Notes: generated by a model from the letters alone, not told the origin. A DNA stretch of 64,000 nucleotides from Sipunculus nudus (GCA_026874595.1 CM049321.1:20432979-20496978); one strand, 5' to 3'. Shown: positions 47,901-59,300, counted from the first letter of the stretch. Numbers and translations: made by a program.

Positions 47901-48198
47901 TGGTCTGATGCGTATTATATATTTCGCTTAGCTAAGTTTGATCGAATGTAACAGAGACGAAAGCTATTACCGCCTGACATATCGCTCAAGTTGGTAAATG
48001 GTTTTCATATTTAATTCTATCAAATTTGAACAAGTCAATATGACTACTATTTTATTTCTTTTATTTTATTATAACTATCTCTCATAACTTGATAGGACAA
48101 AAATTATAATTACGTGTATGTTTCTTACCTGCGACGTAGCTCATACATAGCATCGTTAACGGCAGCCAAATAAAACTTCCTCCTTCGTGTATATTCAT
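41970..48198 (-). CDS. Gene B: secreted C-type lectin with C-terminal PAN-like module (240 aa, 4 exons)
   Basis: Exons (minus): 48198-48129, 47744-47535, 45772-45587, 42226-41970, all phase-1 introns with GT/AG ends. Residues 1-23 form a signal peptide (FIWLPLTMLCMSYVA). The CTLD spans about residues 28-144: C28, an SCY site, a DTCES cysteine, WTGG at 87-90, W97-I-W99, EPS at 114-116, C120, C135 and C143. SWY (129-131) stands where WND is usual. A short linker with PTTAPP leads to the PAN-like module (IHCAFSCC, VTGC, DTCW), ending FYVKKT. It shares exon order, phases and motifs such as S(L)MDTS with gene A, so these are recent paralogues. The introns are much longer (0.4, 1.8 and 3.4 kb) and carry a MITE and SINEs. 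Likely an extracellular recognition lectin; EPS leaves sugar specificity open. Confidence 0.85.
42510..42700. mobile_element. Possible short palindromic element in gene B intron 3
   Basis: AAACCGCGGTTTA-type motifs near 42538 and a TTTAAACCGTAGTTTAACTG motif near 42670 form an imperfect inverted arrangement around about 130 bp. Ends are not well defined. Confidence 0.3.
43953..44249. mobile_element. MITE with perfect 16-bp terminal inverted repeats
   Basis: TATGGTTCTCAGGCAC at 43953-43968 is exactly complementary to GTGCCTGAGAACCATA at 44234-44249; the similarity extends outward through an A-rich/T-rich edge. The 297-bp interior is AT-rich with GC-rich CCCGCA subterminal words and has no ORF. 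This is a non-autonomous DNA transposon in gene B intron 3; the superfamily was not assigned. Confidence 0.75.
44480..44640 (+). mobile_element. Probable tRNA-derived SINE fragment
   Basis: A canonical box B, GGTTCGAATCT, near 44499 is followed by GGTCGGCC and a GC-rich body. Box A is not clear. The overlapping 80-codon ORF is not considered coding. Confidence 0.35.
44990..45190 (+). mobile_element. SINE-like repeat in gene B intron 3
   Basis: GGTTTTCCCCAGGTTCTCTG followed by GTTTCCACAACCCATACAGG matches the CCCCGGGTTCTCCGGTTTCC-type motif frequent in invertebrate SINEs; the head CGAAGGGTAAAACGATCGCC resembles a degraded box A region. Confidence 0.45.
45773..47534. other. Gene B intron 2
   Basis: 1.76 kb, AT-rich. 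No internal exon was found; the stretch 46850-46930 has slightly higher GC but no coding frame of interest. Confidence 0.6.
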
Positions 48199-48247
48199 AT
48201 CTCTAATGCTAATTAGGAAAATTTAGCAGGTACTTCGGGTGCGCTCC

Positions 48248-48254
48248 ATTTATA
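48248..48254 (-). promoter_or_regulatory. TATA box candidate for gene B
   Basis: On the minus strand ACAATATAAATGGAGCGC contains TATAAAT about 50 nt upstream of the start codon, a good distance for a start site near 48220 and a short 5' UTR. Confidence 0.45.
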
Positions 48255-48259
48255 TTGTA

Positions 48260-49250
48260 CCCTAAATCGTATCTAAAAAGAAGAAAAAGGAGACGGATAT
48301 TCACGTAACCTGTTGGAATAAATATAAATTGATGACCATTCGATTTCAGGTCTGCTGCTCTACCACTACTAATTATTAATCTTATAGAAGTCTGCCCTTA
48401 AAACGTTATTTTGAAACAGAAGAGATTTATTGCGGATTCAAATGTTAGGTGGCGTAATTAATGGCGCCTTTGATTTATATGTCGACTCATCTTTTAGCCG
48501 GAGGTTTCTAATACTATTTGTTCAAGAACAAAAGATATAAAACGGATGGTCACATATGTTTTACCAAAAGGAAAACACAACAAACCTTCGCACTGTGCCC
48601 TAAAACTGCTCAACAATCTTACATGGATGTTGATGTTGCTTGGAATATAATTCTACAAAATCCCTGATATCTTTGGAAAAGGGATATATCCAATTATTTT
48701 CATATTTGTTGAGGTAACTGCCTGCTTTTTAAATGATCTCCTCACCTCAACTTTTTACATATGCGGTAATTTATTCTGAGTTGGGGTTAAAATGCTAGTT
48801 ATCAATTTCTCACCCAAGCACGGTTTCTACCGCACCTCTGGTTGGAGGGTGTGTCGCTTACTGGCGTATGACAAAATATGAAAAAAACATTTTAACATAA
48901 TTCTCATTTAAATCTCATGTTTTCGGAATATTGTAAATTTAATGTCTAACCATTTTTAGTCTGACGACCCCGGGGTTTCCTTGATATATACTAATGCCGA
49001 ATCGCAAGTACATCAATTTCCGATAATATTGTGTATATCGACACCCTTCTAAACCGCACTTGGATTTTATCAAATAGTTGTCTTTAGCCGGATAAGGAGG
49101 AAATAAAGTTGTAATATTCCCTAATTCGGTTAAATCATAGTGCAAGTGTTTATGATCCCAGTACTTTCTTTGGATGAATTCCTACTGCACTGTGTGTTTG
49201 ACCGACTGACCGGGTACATCACAATAATAAAAATTCTCACCTTTTACTTT
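48260..49250. other. Intergenic, nothing recognised
   Basis: Upstream flank of gene B. No exon or element was identified. Confidence 0.45.
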
Positions 49251-49263
49251 GAGATTACGTTAA

Positions 49264-50380
49264 TATCAAATTGACTAAAGGTACCATGCAATACAAAGTT
49301 AACAACACCTGCTGTTTGACACACCTGAGCACTTTGTTGAAATAAACACACGATTTTGTCGGCAAGAACAGACAAGCGTAACAAAGATTTATATTCATCA
49401 ATATATCGATCTAACTGTTTGTTCCGGGGTGGAACCAATGCCGATCTAACCACCGATGAGAGGATAAAAGCTAAAGCCAAAATGTTAAACTACAAAGGAT
49501 AACATTTTAATAGTCCCGTTTTCTCCTCTCTTTGATTGTTGTTCAGTCAGCCGGATTTCTGATGTGTCTGTGACATAAATCATTCAAAGGTCCAAATAGC
49601 CGCGCATATATGACATGTTAAGGTAGAAGTGTTGAAAACAAGAACTGTTTCTTTAAGCTATTGATCGCTAGGTGTTAGTTTTATAAGACCACTCACACGA
49701 ACACTTGAAGTTAATAATGAGGCATGGGTCAGGTTGGAACTAGCGTAACAAATAGAAAAAATGTGAGAAAATGGATAAAACGGCAAGATATCCGGTTACG
49801 GAGTTTTCTTGAGGAAAGCTGGCAACATATATAATTTTAAACTTAATGGTCTTAACAATCTAAAAATCTAAGTTGCCATTTTTTTCTGCATTTCCAAGTT
49901 CACAAAACAAAGTAAAGGTCACGGCTTTAAATACACAACTGAAAACATAACAATTTAAACGTTTATAACAAATGGTCTCTTCTTTTAATTTAGTCATACA
50001 CATCAAATTGACTAAAGATAGCATGAAACACAAATTTCAAAATTTTGATTATAACTGGAAAAAATGACGTTTGATTAAATAAACACAATATTGCAAGTTT
50101 TTTTTTATAACTAAAATATTCAGAATAGGCAACCTTTTCTTGGGCAAATATTCATCAATATATCAACCCAACTGTTTGTTCCGAGATTTCGAATACAAAC
50201 CCAGCCAATGGAACTAAAGCCGATCGATCCAGGGATAAAAGGATAAAAGCAAAAGTTAAAATTTTAAACAACAAAGGATACCACTTAATAGTCCTGTTCT
50301 TACCTCTCTATGACTAATGTTCAGTCAGCCGGGTTTCTGATGTGTCTGTGACATTTATCAAACAAAAGCCCCAATAGCTC
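49264..50380. repeat. Diverged segmental duplication
   Basis: The segments 49264-49600 and 50001-50380 share ATCAAATTGACTAAAG, TTCATCAATATATC, AACTGTTTGTTCCG, GGATAAAAGC, ACAAAGGATA and TTCAGTCAGCCGG-TTTCTG in order, at an offset of 737-778 bp. On the minus strand both keep a hydrophobic frame (ALAFILSSV / FAFILLSL) followed by RSALVP, but neither starts with ATG. Confidence 0.7.
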
Positions 50381-52850
50381 AACAAATTTACCATGTAGAG
50401 ATAACTATTTTCCACCCATTGGCACTATGTCAGTATGATGAGACCAGCTACACGAACACGTAGACTAATGTTCAATAATTCTTAATTAATGTGTCCATTA
50501 ACGTTATTTGAAAAAAAAGTTTAGGCTAACGTGGTAAAACTAATAACGTGTTACGGCTCTGATTGGAGCTAGCACAACAGATAGCATGAATGTGACAAAA
50601 CATATAATAAACGTATCGGCGGTAACCAATGTCAGATAGCATGTGGCGGGGTGTTTTTATGTGTATGAAATAAAAATTGAAAACCATGCCAATAGCGCGA
50701 GGATTGCTCTATGATAGCCGTATTAGATGGGGTGTTTTCCTGAAGCATGATCAGCCATGTGTGTGGTAACACACATTTTGTATTTGACTGGCACTGGAAG
50801 CATCTCCGTGAATCACTTCACAGCACAAAGTCATTTGATCGGTAATATTCCGTGAAGGTTTTTTTTTGTCACTGCACAAATGGGCGGAGCTTAAATTCAC
50901 TTCTTGAAAAATTGGCAATCGAATACGCCTTATGGGCGTGGTAATTCTAATGCTGATACCATACCCAATGTATCTGTGAGGTAATTCCAACTCAGCCCTG
51001 ACTAGAAAAGAAAAAAAAAAGAAATTCCTGTACTCGGAAAACTCTACAGACCTTAACCCGAGAAACGGCGAGTGTCTAATAAAAAACCACATGATCTATA
51101 TTCTTTCAGTATTACCAATATTCAGTTGTTTTACTCAATTAAAAGATAATAATAAAAACTATTCTGTGAAAGGTCGTATAGCCCACGGGTTCTTTTATTC
51201 TGGCTTCTGGTTGCACTAACACAGACAATTACTACACTGTGTTCTCTTAACAGCGTGTTCTTTTCTCTATCCGTGTATTCATGCCTTTTACCTTTTAAAA
51301 GTAATGTAGTACATCCGCTAATAGACTAGGGAAATCACATAAATAATGATTATGCTTTTATTGAAACTTGTGTTAAAAAAGTTTCACTGTTTGGTGATGG
51401 ATAATTAAATTAAAAAAAAAATAATCTTTCAAATAATTTTTATTTGTTTTATTTTATTATTTCCGAACAATACAATGTAATTCAATTTATCAAAATATAA
51501 TCTGAAAAAGTATACCCTGTCACATAAATTGTAGACAAATATAAATGCAATAATTTTATTAAATTATAAAAAAACGAAACATTGCAACAACATACGAACT
51601 AGTATAGTGTAAGTGATAAAATATTAGACAACGTCTCCTGCATGACTTAATGTATTGTGCTGCGATCTGCCTTGTAAATTGCGGTCTTTATAGTCTAAGA
51701 GGCTAACTTTTTGTATCAATTCAATATAGTTTTCATGACGTGAAATACAAAGTTTTTACTTAAACCAACGGCAAGGACATTTAATATTCAATATAACTTA
51801 AGAATATTTTTTTTCAAAATGTACCATCTGTGACGATTATAAATTGATTCTATTTTATAATATGTTGCAGCCCAGTGGAACAGTCCCTTTCCATTGGTAC
51901 TAGCGCTCCGAACGGGAAAGGAAGTTAAAGCAATAGTCAGAGATCGGCGCGTTAGCAACAACACCTCAGTCCCAACGCTGAAGTTGGAGCATAGCAATAC
52001 GGACTGAATTACGAGTAAATGAGAAAAATACATTACCGAAAGCCCTTTTAGTCCAGGTAGAACGTTTATTCCTCCATTATAGTATCCTTATTGCCTTATT
52101 GAAGAGGCAGCAGCGTAGAGGAAACCAAACGTTTATGGACCAGAGTTGTCTTTACTGCAGTGAATGAAGTCCTGAACATATCAAAATATTTCACGTGCTC
52201 TGTCAGCTGTCACATCCATCTCTGCTTTAAAGAAGAATCGTTTTTGCGGAAAACTCTATGGGATACTATGCATAAAATAATTAGAGCTATTGACTGCAGA
52301 TCTACCTGACTCCGTCATGAATATACTCTCGCTGCAAAAAAAAAATCCAACCATCGATTCTTGGCGGAAATAAAGTGTCCGCTGACAATGCAATATCAAA
52401 GAATACGAGGTTGCCTGGAAATAGCTTTGTAAGCGTAGCCCTGTTTGCCAGGGACTTCACAAATTCTTCAAAGCCAGAACATTAAATAATGATCTTTACC
52501 CTGTTTAGGTGTTGAACCGATGATATTGGGATTACAGTGAAAGGGTACACAGTAAAATCGATGACATTTAATGCCTAATGAAATAGGCGATAGTGACTCC
52601 GTGGTAAAGAAGACATAAATCGAAGCTAACTGTAGCAATTGTAGCTTCAGTTTTTAAAATATGACAGTTTCAATTGTTGGTTGTGTTTCTTTAGATATGC
52701 TATGTTTTTTTTTTGTTAACAAAAGCGTCGTGATTTCCTTCTGCGATATATCAAGTTATTTTTGATAAGTTTATAGTCTGTGTCCACACCATGTGTCTTT
52801 CAATCGTGATTTTTTTTACATTTACATATTTTGTATATTCAGACGTATAT
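50381..52850. other. Intergenic, nothing recognised
   Basis: AT-rich with scattered small ORFs. No domain, exon signals or element ends were identified. Confidence 0.45.
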
Positions 52851-52879
52851 GTGTGCGTATGCTCTTCCACCAGCCCCGG

Positions 52880-52980
52880 GATAACCATATGTTTCCGCTT
52901 TCTCATGCAGTCCGAAACCAGAATGTAATTCTGCCAGTGGCGTCAATTTTACTTCCAGGGTGGGGGGGGGGGGGATGACT
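52880..52980 (+). mobile_element. Truncated SINE tail
   Basis: TCATGCAGTCCGAAACCAGA plus ATGTAATTCTG matches the tail of the SINE at 54820-55150 (ACGTAGTCCGAAACCGGAAT). It is followed by a poly-G tract (about 52961-52974). Confidence 0.45.
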
Positions 52981-53059
52981 TTGTATATATATATCTACAC
53001 ACACACACACACATATATACCTTTTTCAGCGTATCTGAGTGACATTTTCAACTATTTAT

Positions 53060-53062
53060 ATG

Positions 53063-53102
<40 letters not shown>
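53060..53102. repeat. (AT)n microsatellite
   Basis: About 40 bp of AT dinucleotide, following a short (CA)n at about 52998. Confidence 0.9.
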
Positions 53103-53105
<3 letters not shown>

Positions 53106-53370
53106 ATACCAATGTTAATCATATTTCAAATAATAATAATACTGTAATAAAAAATAAGTTTTTGTAATTCAAAGCAAGGTTTAGATATAACATTTTTTTA
53201 GTAAATGGATCCAAAGTCTTTAATTCTATTTATTAATATATTTCATTTGCAATATTATAATATTATTCTCTGATTAAAATTATTGATTGCCATATTAGGT
53301 CAACGCTTCATTATCCATATTTCGTATTTCTAGGAAAATTAAAAAAAAATTAAATATAAAAAAAATTATT

Positions 53371-53510
53371 TTACAACAGCTGGACACAGGTTGTTGGACC
53401 AGAGAATAGTCGATTAATCACTGTCGTTTCATCTGTATTATATCGTGCCTGTCGTGCTGCTGACCTTGCTGCGTGTCTACAGATGTGACAGTAACCGATC
53501 ATGCTCCTTT
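53371..53510 (-). CDS. Orphan 3'-terminal exon candidate
   Basis: On the minus strand the acceptor GGTATCCATTTCAG leads into an open 140-nt stretch encoding MIGYCHICRHAARSAARQAR and ending GPTTCVQLL before TAA (53371-53373). Its composition is protein-like, and it carries a C-x2-C pair. No upstream exon was identified; the frame at 54303-54106 (MESRKPVSFVISGDFNGD) is on the same strand but unlinked. No family is recognised. Confidence 0.25.
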
Positions 53511-54606
53511 CTGAAATGGATACCCCCCATGTATAGTATCCTAAATTAACACATTGATCGGACAACTTTCTTTTACCGTGCGATACGCCCTTTTGTATAT
53601 TCAGTGGACGCTCTCATATAAAGTAGCTAGGTTATTTTTTCTAGAATCGAATTAAGAATTAAATGTCCTTTTTTGAAGGAAGATGACGTTTGGATCATGT
53701 TTCTGCTCTGTATATCAAAAAGTCGAAGACAGCTATTCACCTGCCTTCTGTGTTTTCTGGCGTACTGCCCCTACCTTATAATATTTTAAGGTAAGGCCTG
53801 TTCAGAAAAGAGGTTCGCGCTTGTTTATCTATAAGTTTATCAAGTAAACATGGTACATGCCTCAATGTTGACAAACAGAGTTACTTAAGGTGGTTAGTTG
53901 TAAGTATACGGAGGTTAAATGGTCACTAACTGCAAAACGCCTTTGGCTTAACTCTGCATCTATTGCCTGACTTGCAGCCAGACTCCCTTGTTGAACGTGT
54001 TTGGAACATTATGACGGGACCCCTCGCATGTTATAAGCACGTGGATATAAAATGAACAGCCTGCGTGGTGGAATCAGTGTTTTATAGCCTATTTTTATAA
54101 AAGGTTCAAGGGATTTTCTTAAGTTGATAGACGTTAAATATCAGGATAGACCCCTTTAAGGGGAAAAAGAAACAAACAGCATAAACAACAGGACACCGTG
54201 ATGAAAATAAAAGCTTTCCTCTAGTTCGTCCCGGGATGGAACATTTGGTGTCGCCGTTAAAGTCGCCGGAGATGACAAATGAGACTGGCTTCCTTGATTC
54301 CATCTCATTGATTTTTTTCTGCTTTCAGACAAGGACACTGCACACGCAAAGCTTGAATTAATATATCAAGTTTGCAGCAATCTGGTGTCTACGTTATAGG
54401 TTATGTGGTGGAATTGGTATTTCCCAAAATAACTAGATTTAAAGGTTATTTAGTTAAAGTAAACTTTAACTTGCTTTTTATCACGTCTATTTAAAAGCCG
54501 ACATTCTTTTTCTCTACCCATACTTCGACTACAGAATTACATAGCTATACCATTATTATTTAATTATTTATTAATTTATTATTATAATTATTATTATTAT
54601 AATTAT

Positions 54607-54610
<4 letters not shown>

Positions 54611-54652
<42 letters not shown>
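54611..54652. repeat. (AT)n microsatellite
   Basis: About 42 bp of AT, preceded by (ATT)n-like sequence from about 54553. Confidence 0.9.
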
Positions 54653-54654
<2 letters not shown>

Positions 54655-54814
54655 GTAAACGGGCACAGACTAGGGTGCATGCAATATTGATGATAACGTT
54701 TTTTCTAATTCAGGACGCTAAGTATTTACCAGAGGCAATTATATTAAGAAAACAAATCGCATAATGTTATTCTTTCATTTTCACCAAGTTATAGACTGCA
54801 CCGCTAATGGAAGC

Positions 54815-55150
54815 ACCGGCTTCTGTGGCTCAAGGGTAGAACGCAGGACTCAAAGCCGAGAGATCGTGAGTTAGAATCTCATCCGAGGTGGTGAGATTTT
54901 TCATGGTCGGCCCGACACAGGGTGGGCGCTTTGCAGGCTAAATGGGGCGACTGTGACCATCAATCGTGTTTCACACACAAACGAGTTCCCCTTTCGGGGG
55001 TTCCTCGGTGTTAAAATCTAGTAATGATTTGGCTAACACCCAGCACCCGAAGGAGTGGTACACCAGAACTGGTTGACACCAGGAAAATCGAGTATAGGCC
55101 CCTCTCACGTAGTCCGAAACCGGAATGGAACTCTGAAGTCGTACATATAC
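54815..55150 (+). mobile_element. tRNA-derived SINE
   Basis: Box A-like TGGCTCAAGGGTAGA (about 54826) and box B-like GAGTTAGAATCTC (about 54870) lie at tRNA spacing. The body has GGTCGGCCCGACACAGGGTG and GGGGCGACTGTGACC; the tail TAGTCCGAAACCGGAATGG is shared with the fragment at 52880-52980. It is the most intact SINE in the window. Confidence 0.6.
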
Positions 55151-55877
55151 TTAGTTAAGCAAGCATTTAAAAAATGGAGGAGGTTACCTCCAACAAAAGA
55201 AAAAAAAAATTATAGACTGAAATATTTTTATCCCGGGGACTTCAGTTCTAAATTTTTACGATATAACTATTAAAATCCAGTTAATGAATCATGCATTGCA
55301 CGTATTACACACAAATGATCTTTCCCCGACTTAGATATTTGCATTAATGCACACGTTTTCATACATTTAAATTTTGTTGCTGTTGTTAGTTTTGCTATGA
55401 CAGCTGCTTAATCTTAATTTTCATGCGAATGTCAAAATTTAAGTATGGTTTTAGTCCGCATTTTAAATTTTTCTCGATTCAACCTCAACTTCCACACACA
55501 TTTTTTTAGGCATTCACCTAGCGGGAATGTCGATTGATTCAGTACCACTTGAGCATACATTAAAAGAACATACTAATTAAGTTCCCGCTGAAAAAAAAGC
55601 TGTTTCGATGATTGATTTTTTTATGCCTGGGTTTTGCTTCAGTAACATTGAAATGTGAATTAGCTACAACTGAGCCAGGAGTCGAAAGTAATATATTATG
55701 TATCTATTCATGTATACGTTTAAGCGAAACAATATACAGTCAACCTTTGTTATGGTAAACCCATGCCTATGAATCAATTCTATTCTATAGGTACGGTGTA
55801 TACTCAGCAGCATGTACTCGGGATCGTTCATTTACCGGCTGCGTTACTAGGCTTCATTGTTTAAAGAAATGGGGAAA

Positions 55878-57161
55878 ATGTAATTGTATCCGCCAAAACA
55901 GTTATGCGGATACTATGTTTCAAGTCGGACGCTGGCGCCGCCGTCGCCGTCTCCTCCGTAACCACTAAGTGGAATTTTTTTAAACTGGGATTATGATCGG
56001 GTCACATGTGAAATGCTGCGCCCTCATTTTTGGTTGACCTCTGACCTTTCCTCTCTGCCCAGCGTCCATTTGTGCGTCTGTTTCCACACATAAACGCACA
56101 TATCTCGGGAACCGTTTGACCGATCAGACTAAAAAAAAATTGCACAAATGTAGCCCTTGGATAGCTTTATAACATACACTAAAAATGGTGGCGCCACCTG
56201 CAACCATTTTTGCACGGCCTTCATCTGTTCATCTGCCTTGGGATAAAATCACTCATATCTCTGCATTGGTTAGACTTATACACCTGAAATTTTGCATGTG
56301 TATATATCCTGGACAGCTTTCTTGATTTTATGACAGGTGGCGCCACCTACATTCACGTTAACGCTGCAGACATCCAAGCTCATATCTCGGGAACCGTTTG
56401 ACCGATTGGGCCAAAATTTTGCATGTGTATAGATCTCACATAGCGCCACCTTCATTCACGTTTACGCTGCAGACATCCCAGCTCATATCTCGGGAACCTT
56501 TTGACCAATTGGGCCAAAATTTGGCATGTGTATCAATCTCACATAGCTCTTTATCATTAGCAATACTGGTGGTACCACCTGCAACCATTTTTGCACAGCG
56601 TCCATCTGTTTGTCTGCCCTGGGATAAAATCACTCATATCGCGGCAGTGGTTTGACATATCTGCCTAAAATTATGCAGGTTTATACATCTTGGATAGCTT
56701 TCTCGATTTTGTGGCAGGTGGTGCCACCTACATTTATGTTTACGCTGCAGACATTCAGGCTTATATCTCAGGACTGGTTTGACATATCCCCCTAAAATGT
56801 TAGATGTGTCTAGATCTCACATAGCCCTTTAATACACACAAAATTGGTGGCGCCACCTGCCACCATTTTTGCACAGTGTCCTTCTGCTTGTCCGCGGTGG
56901 GATAAAATTACTCATATGCAAACAGTGGTTTGACTTATCTGCCTAAAATTTTGCATATGTATACAACTTGGACAGCTTTCTGCAACGAATTTTATGGTAG
57001 GTAGCGCAACCTACATACACATTTCGGCTGCAGACATCCATGCTAATATGCAACACATCTCACTCTATTTCCCCTTGCCACTCATTCCATGCCTCACTTC
57101 ACCCGTCCCACTCTGATTTCGGCGGATACACGTAGTCGCTTGTCGACTACCCGTATTCTAG
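55878..57161 (+). mobile_element. Non-autonomous Helitron/Helentron-like element with internal satellite
   Basis: A 5' subterminal GTATCCGCC (55886-55894) pairs with GGCGGATAC (57121-57129), and the 5' end also holds the local partner GCGGATAC (55906-55913). At the 3' end a hairpin (GTAGTCG 57132-57138, CGACTAC 57144-57150) is followed 7 nt later by CTAG (57158-57161) and T, as in Helitron CTRR-T termini. The interior is a tandem repeat and has no ORF. Helentron-associated elements with satellite cores are known in molluscs. The exact 5' end is not fixed. Confidence 0.6.
56040..57060. repeat. Satellite core of the Helentron-like element
   Basis: Degenerate repeats built from words such as GCGCCACCTGCAACCATTTT (56192, 56574 region, 56850 region), GGGATAAAATCACTCATATC, ATCTCGGGAACCGTTTGACC and GTTTACGCTGCAGACATCC. 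Successive ACCATTTTTGCAC marks are about 380 and 279 bp apart, the longer interval containing an extra sub-unit duplication. Confidence 0.85.
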
Positions 57162-57212
57162 TTGTTAAAAGAAGACAAGCTGATATGTCGTTAAAGGTAG
57201 CGTGCCTAGATA

Positions 57213-57518
57213 ATGAAGAGACCAAAATCGTTATGTTCTAAAAAGCTTAAGTTTGTCTGTACGCTTATAGCGAGGGTGATCAGAGTACGGCTACGAGCGG
57301 GCGTGGCAGCTGTTGCACTCCGTTACTTCCGACGTCTCTCCCGGTCCCAGGGCCTTCCGGTCGCTGGCCGTGTTGAGCATTCATGCCGGGTTTTGCCCTT
57401 TGCTTTATGTGGTATCTGCTTAATTATAACACTATGTAATCTCACCTGTTCTTTTATAAAAGTTCTCCTGATTTTGTTAATAGTAATATTAATGCCCCCT
57501 TATCCACGTGAATGCTGA
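57213..57518 (+). CDS. Possible 5' remnant of a non-LTR retrotransposon ORF
   Basis: The 101-codon frame has a basic, Arg-rich first half (VRLRAGVAAVALRYFRRLSR) and a hydrophobic end (CGICLIITLCNLT, VLLILLIVILMPP). Arg-rich segments followed by a leucine-rich stretch occur just before the reverse-transcriptase ORF of several non-LTR elements, but no endonuclease or polymerase motif follows. It could also be a chance frame in a GC-richer patch. Confidence 0.2.
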   Translation: MKRPKSLCSKKLKFVCTLIARVIRVRLRAGVAAVALRYFRRLSRSQGLPVAGRVEHSCRVLPFALCGICLIITLCNLTCSFIKVLLILLIVILMPPYPREC

Positions 57519-57840
57519 CGAGGGAACAGGCTTGGACCTGTCCCCTACTCAGTCAATACACAACCACTACTTTAGCTTTTGGTAGCGTGCCGGCACTTCT
57601 TATTTTTTTACACGTGGGATATACTTTAAAATATATTTTCTTTTAATATTTTTTTTCACTAGTCGATGTAATGAAGTGTCGATTTTGTTTTATTTCAGGC
57701 GAGGTTTATACAAAGAAAGAAAAATCAAAGCAAACAGACAGGAACAATTTCCTCACTAGATCCGGAATATCTGTAACATTAATTAAGCCAGTAGAACCTT
57801 CCAACGCACAAACTCTGCCTTCCGCTATCGGCCTTTAGTT

Positions 57841-58044
57841 TCACTGCGAGGCTACTGAGCTGCAAGAAAACGCGTCGTCAGAGTCTTTATAATCAGTTGC
57901 GGCGGCATAATCAGTTGCGGATACATCAAGACTGTCACACGAACATACTAGTGGCCCGGCAACTAGTGACCACTCGTGACTTGTCGTGCGACTTGATGTG
58001 ACTTTTTGTTTGACCAGCTGAAGACTACCCATGGTAATCATCAT
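57841..58044 (-). CDS. Small acidic ORF of unknown function (67 aa)
   Basis: MMITMGSLQLVKQKVTSSRT at the start and SCSSVASQ before the stop; Ser/Asp/Ala-rich. A real ATG is present, but no domain, neighbour or splice site supports it. Weak. Confidence 0.15.
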   Translation of the reverse strand: MMITMGSLQLVKQKVTSSRTTSHEWSLVAGPLVCSCDSLDVSATDYAAATDYKDSDDAFSCSSVASQ

Positions 58045-58088
58045 TCATGACGTCACAGCTAATAAAAGAAAGCCTCAAGGACGCGACG

Positions 58089-58116
58089 GGGGGGGGGGGG
58101 GGGGGGGAAGGGGGGG
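58089..58116. repeat. Poly-G tract
   Basis: About 19 G, interrupted by AA and a further G run. Confidence 0.9.
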
Positions 58117-59164
58117 ACTTACACGGGCTCACGCACTGCCTGCCAAAAAAGTACTCTGATATAATTTATTTTCTTCGAATTCCAACACAATTTAGCCACT
58201 GTTTACTTATATATGTAAAAAAAAAAAAAATAACTGAGAGATAAAACCATCTGATGAATCCTGTTGTCGCAGATGACATGTCTTGATATAATAAAATATA
58301 AACAAGAACATGTGACTGATGGGCGATATTCGGATTTGTTGTTGATTTTACAGTTTATTTCATTTAGTGTTTCTGATGAAATGTTAAAATAAAATATGAC
58401 AATTTCTGATTAATCTCTTTTGGTTTAAAAAGGTTCATTTAAAACAAATAAAAAAACGATCTTACTTACAACTACTCACGCAGACAGTCAGCTCATATGG
58501 ACGAACCATGTTTTTTACGATAGGCGATACTCGTTGCCAGTTAACCAAGGTAAAGTAGACTACGACCCCCTGCAATGAGTTAGAGAGCCTTTACCGTAAG
58601 GTCAAAGGTTGATTGTAGAGTGTTGGTAATTATGCGACTAGCCGTATGCGGTCTTGTTATAGTTTTAACGACTGTCATGTTACCACATTAATGACTGATT
58701 GCTCATCATAGATGCTATTGCTGGTTTCGACAGGGTAAAACCATCGCACTATAGGATTTTTCCCACAGGTTAAAGAAAATAACACATAAATTTAAGTTAA
58801 ATTTTAATTAAAAATTACCAAATGACCGAAAGAACTGCATATTGTATACTTGTTCATTGTGTACAATGTGTACAATGTGTACAATTGTGTACATATGTAT
58901 AACATCGCAAGTGTTCATGACACATAAATTTGACCATGTAAAAGGTTAAATTCGAATTAAAAATCAAACCTAAGTCTTTCGATTGACGATTTTGGTAATT
59001 ACATGTTACTAATATTATTAAAATGTTGCATGGTCTGTTCTGTGTATGATCATGGGTTGTGTTTTAATATTTTAACAAGTTTAATGAGGAAAAGTTATTT
59101 ATAACAAAGAACATTTAAAAACCTATTATTAAAATAATAATAAAAAAAGTAATTAATTTCAGTT

Positions 59165-59300
59165 GTTTTCTATAAAATGGACCCGACCGCTCAGACCATC
59201 CCACCCACTGAACCGGACCGCTTACAGTTAGAAAAAGACCGGACCGCATTCGTGTTGGATGGGACCACCCCCTGGTGGTCCGGTCCAGTGCTCACCTCTA
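59165..59300. mobile_element. Possible hAT-like terminal fragment
   Basis: A GC-rich island repeats GACCGGACCGC / GGTCCGGTCC and ends with CAGTGCTCACCTCTA. The complement, TAGAGGTGAGCACTGGACCG, resembles hAT ends (TAGAGGTG...). Only one end was seen. Confidence 0.3.

Noticed and set aside
54106-54303. Endonuclease-like SGDFNGD motif as a LINE fragment
   Set aside because: Only a short motif resemblance; no further endonuclease or reverse-transcriptase motifs on either side.
54815-54890. Functional tRNA gene
   Set aside because: Boxes A and B are present but box B is degenerate, and the sequence continues into a SINE body and a tail shared with 52.9 kb.
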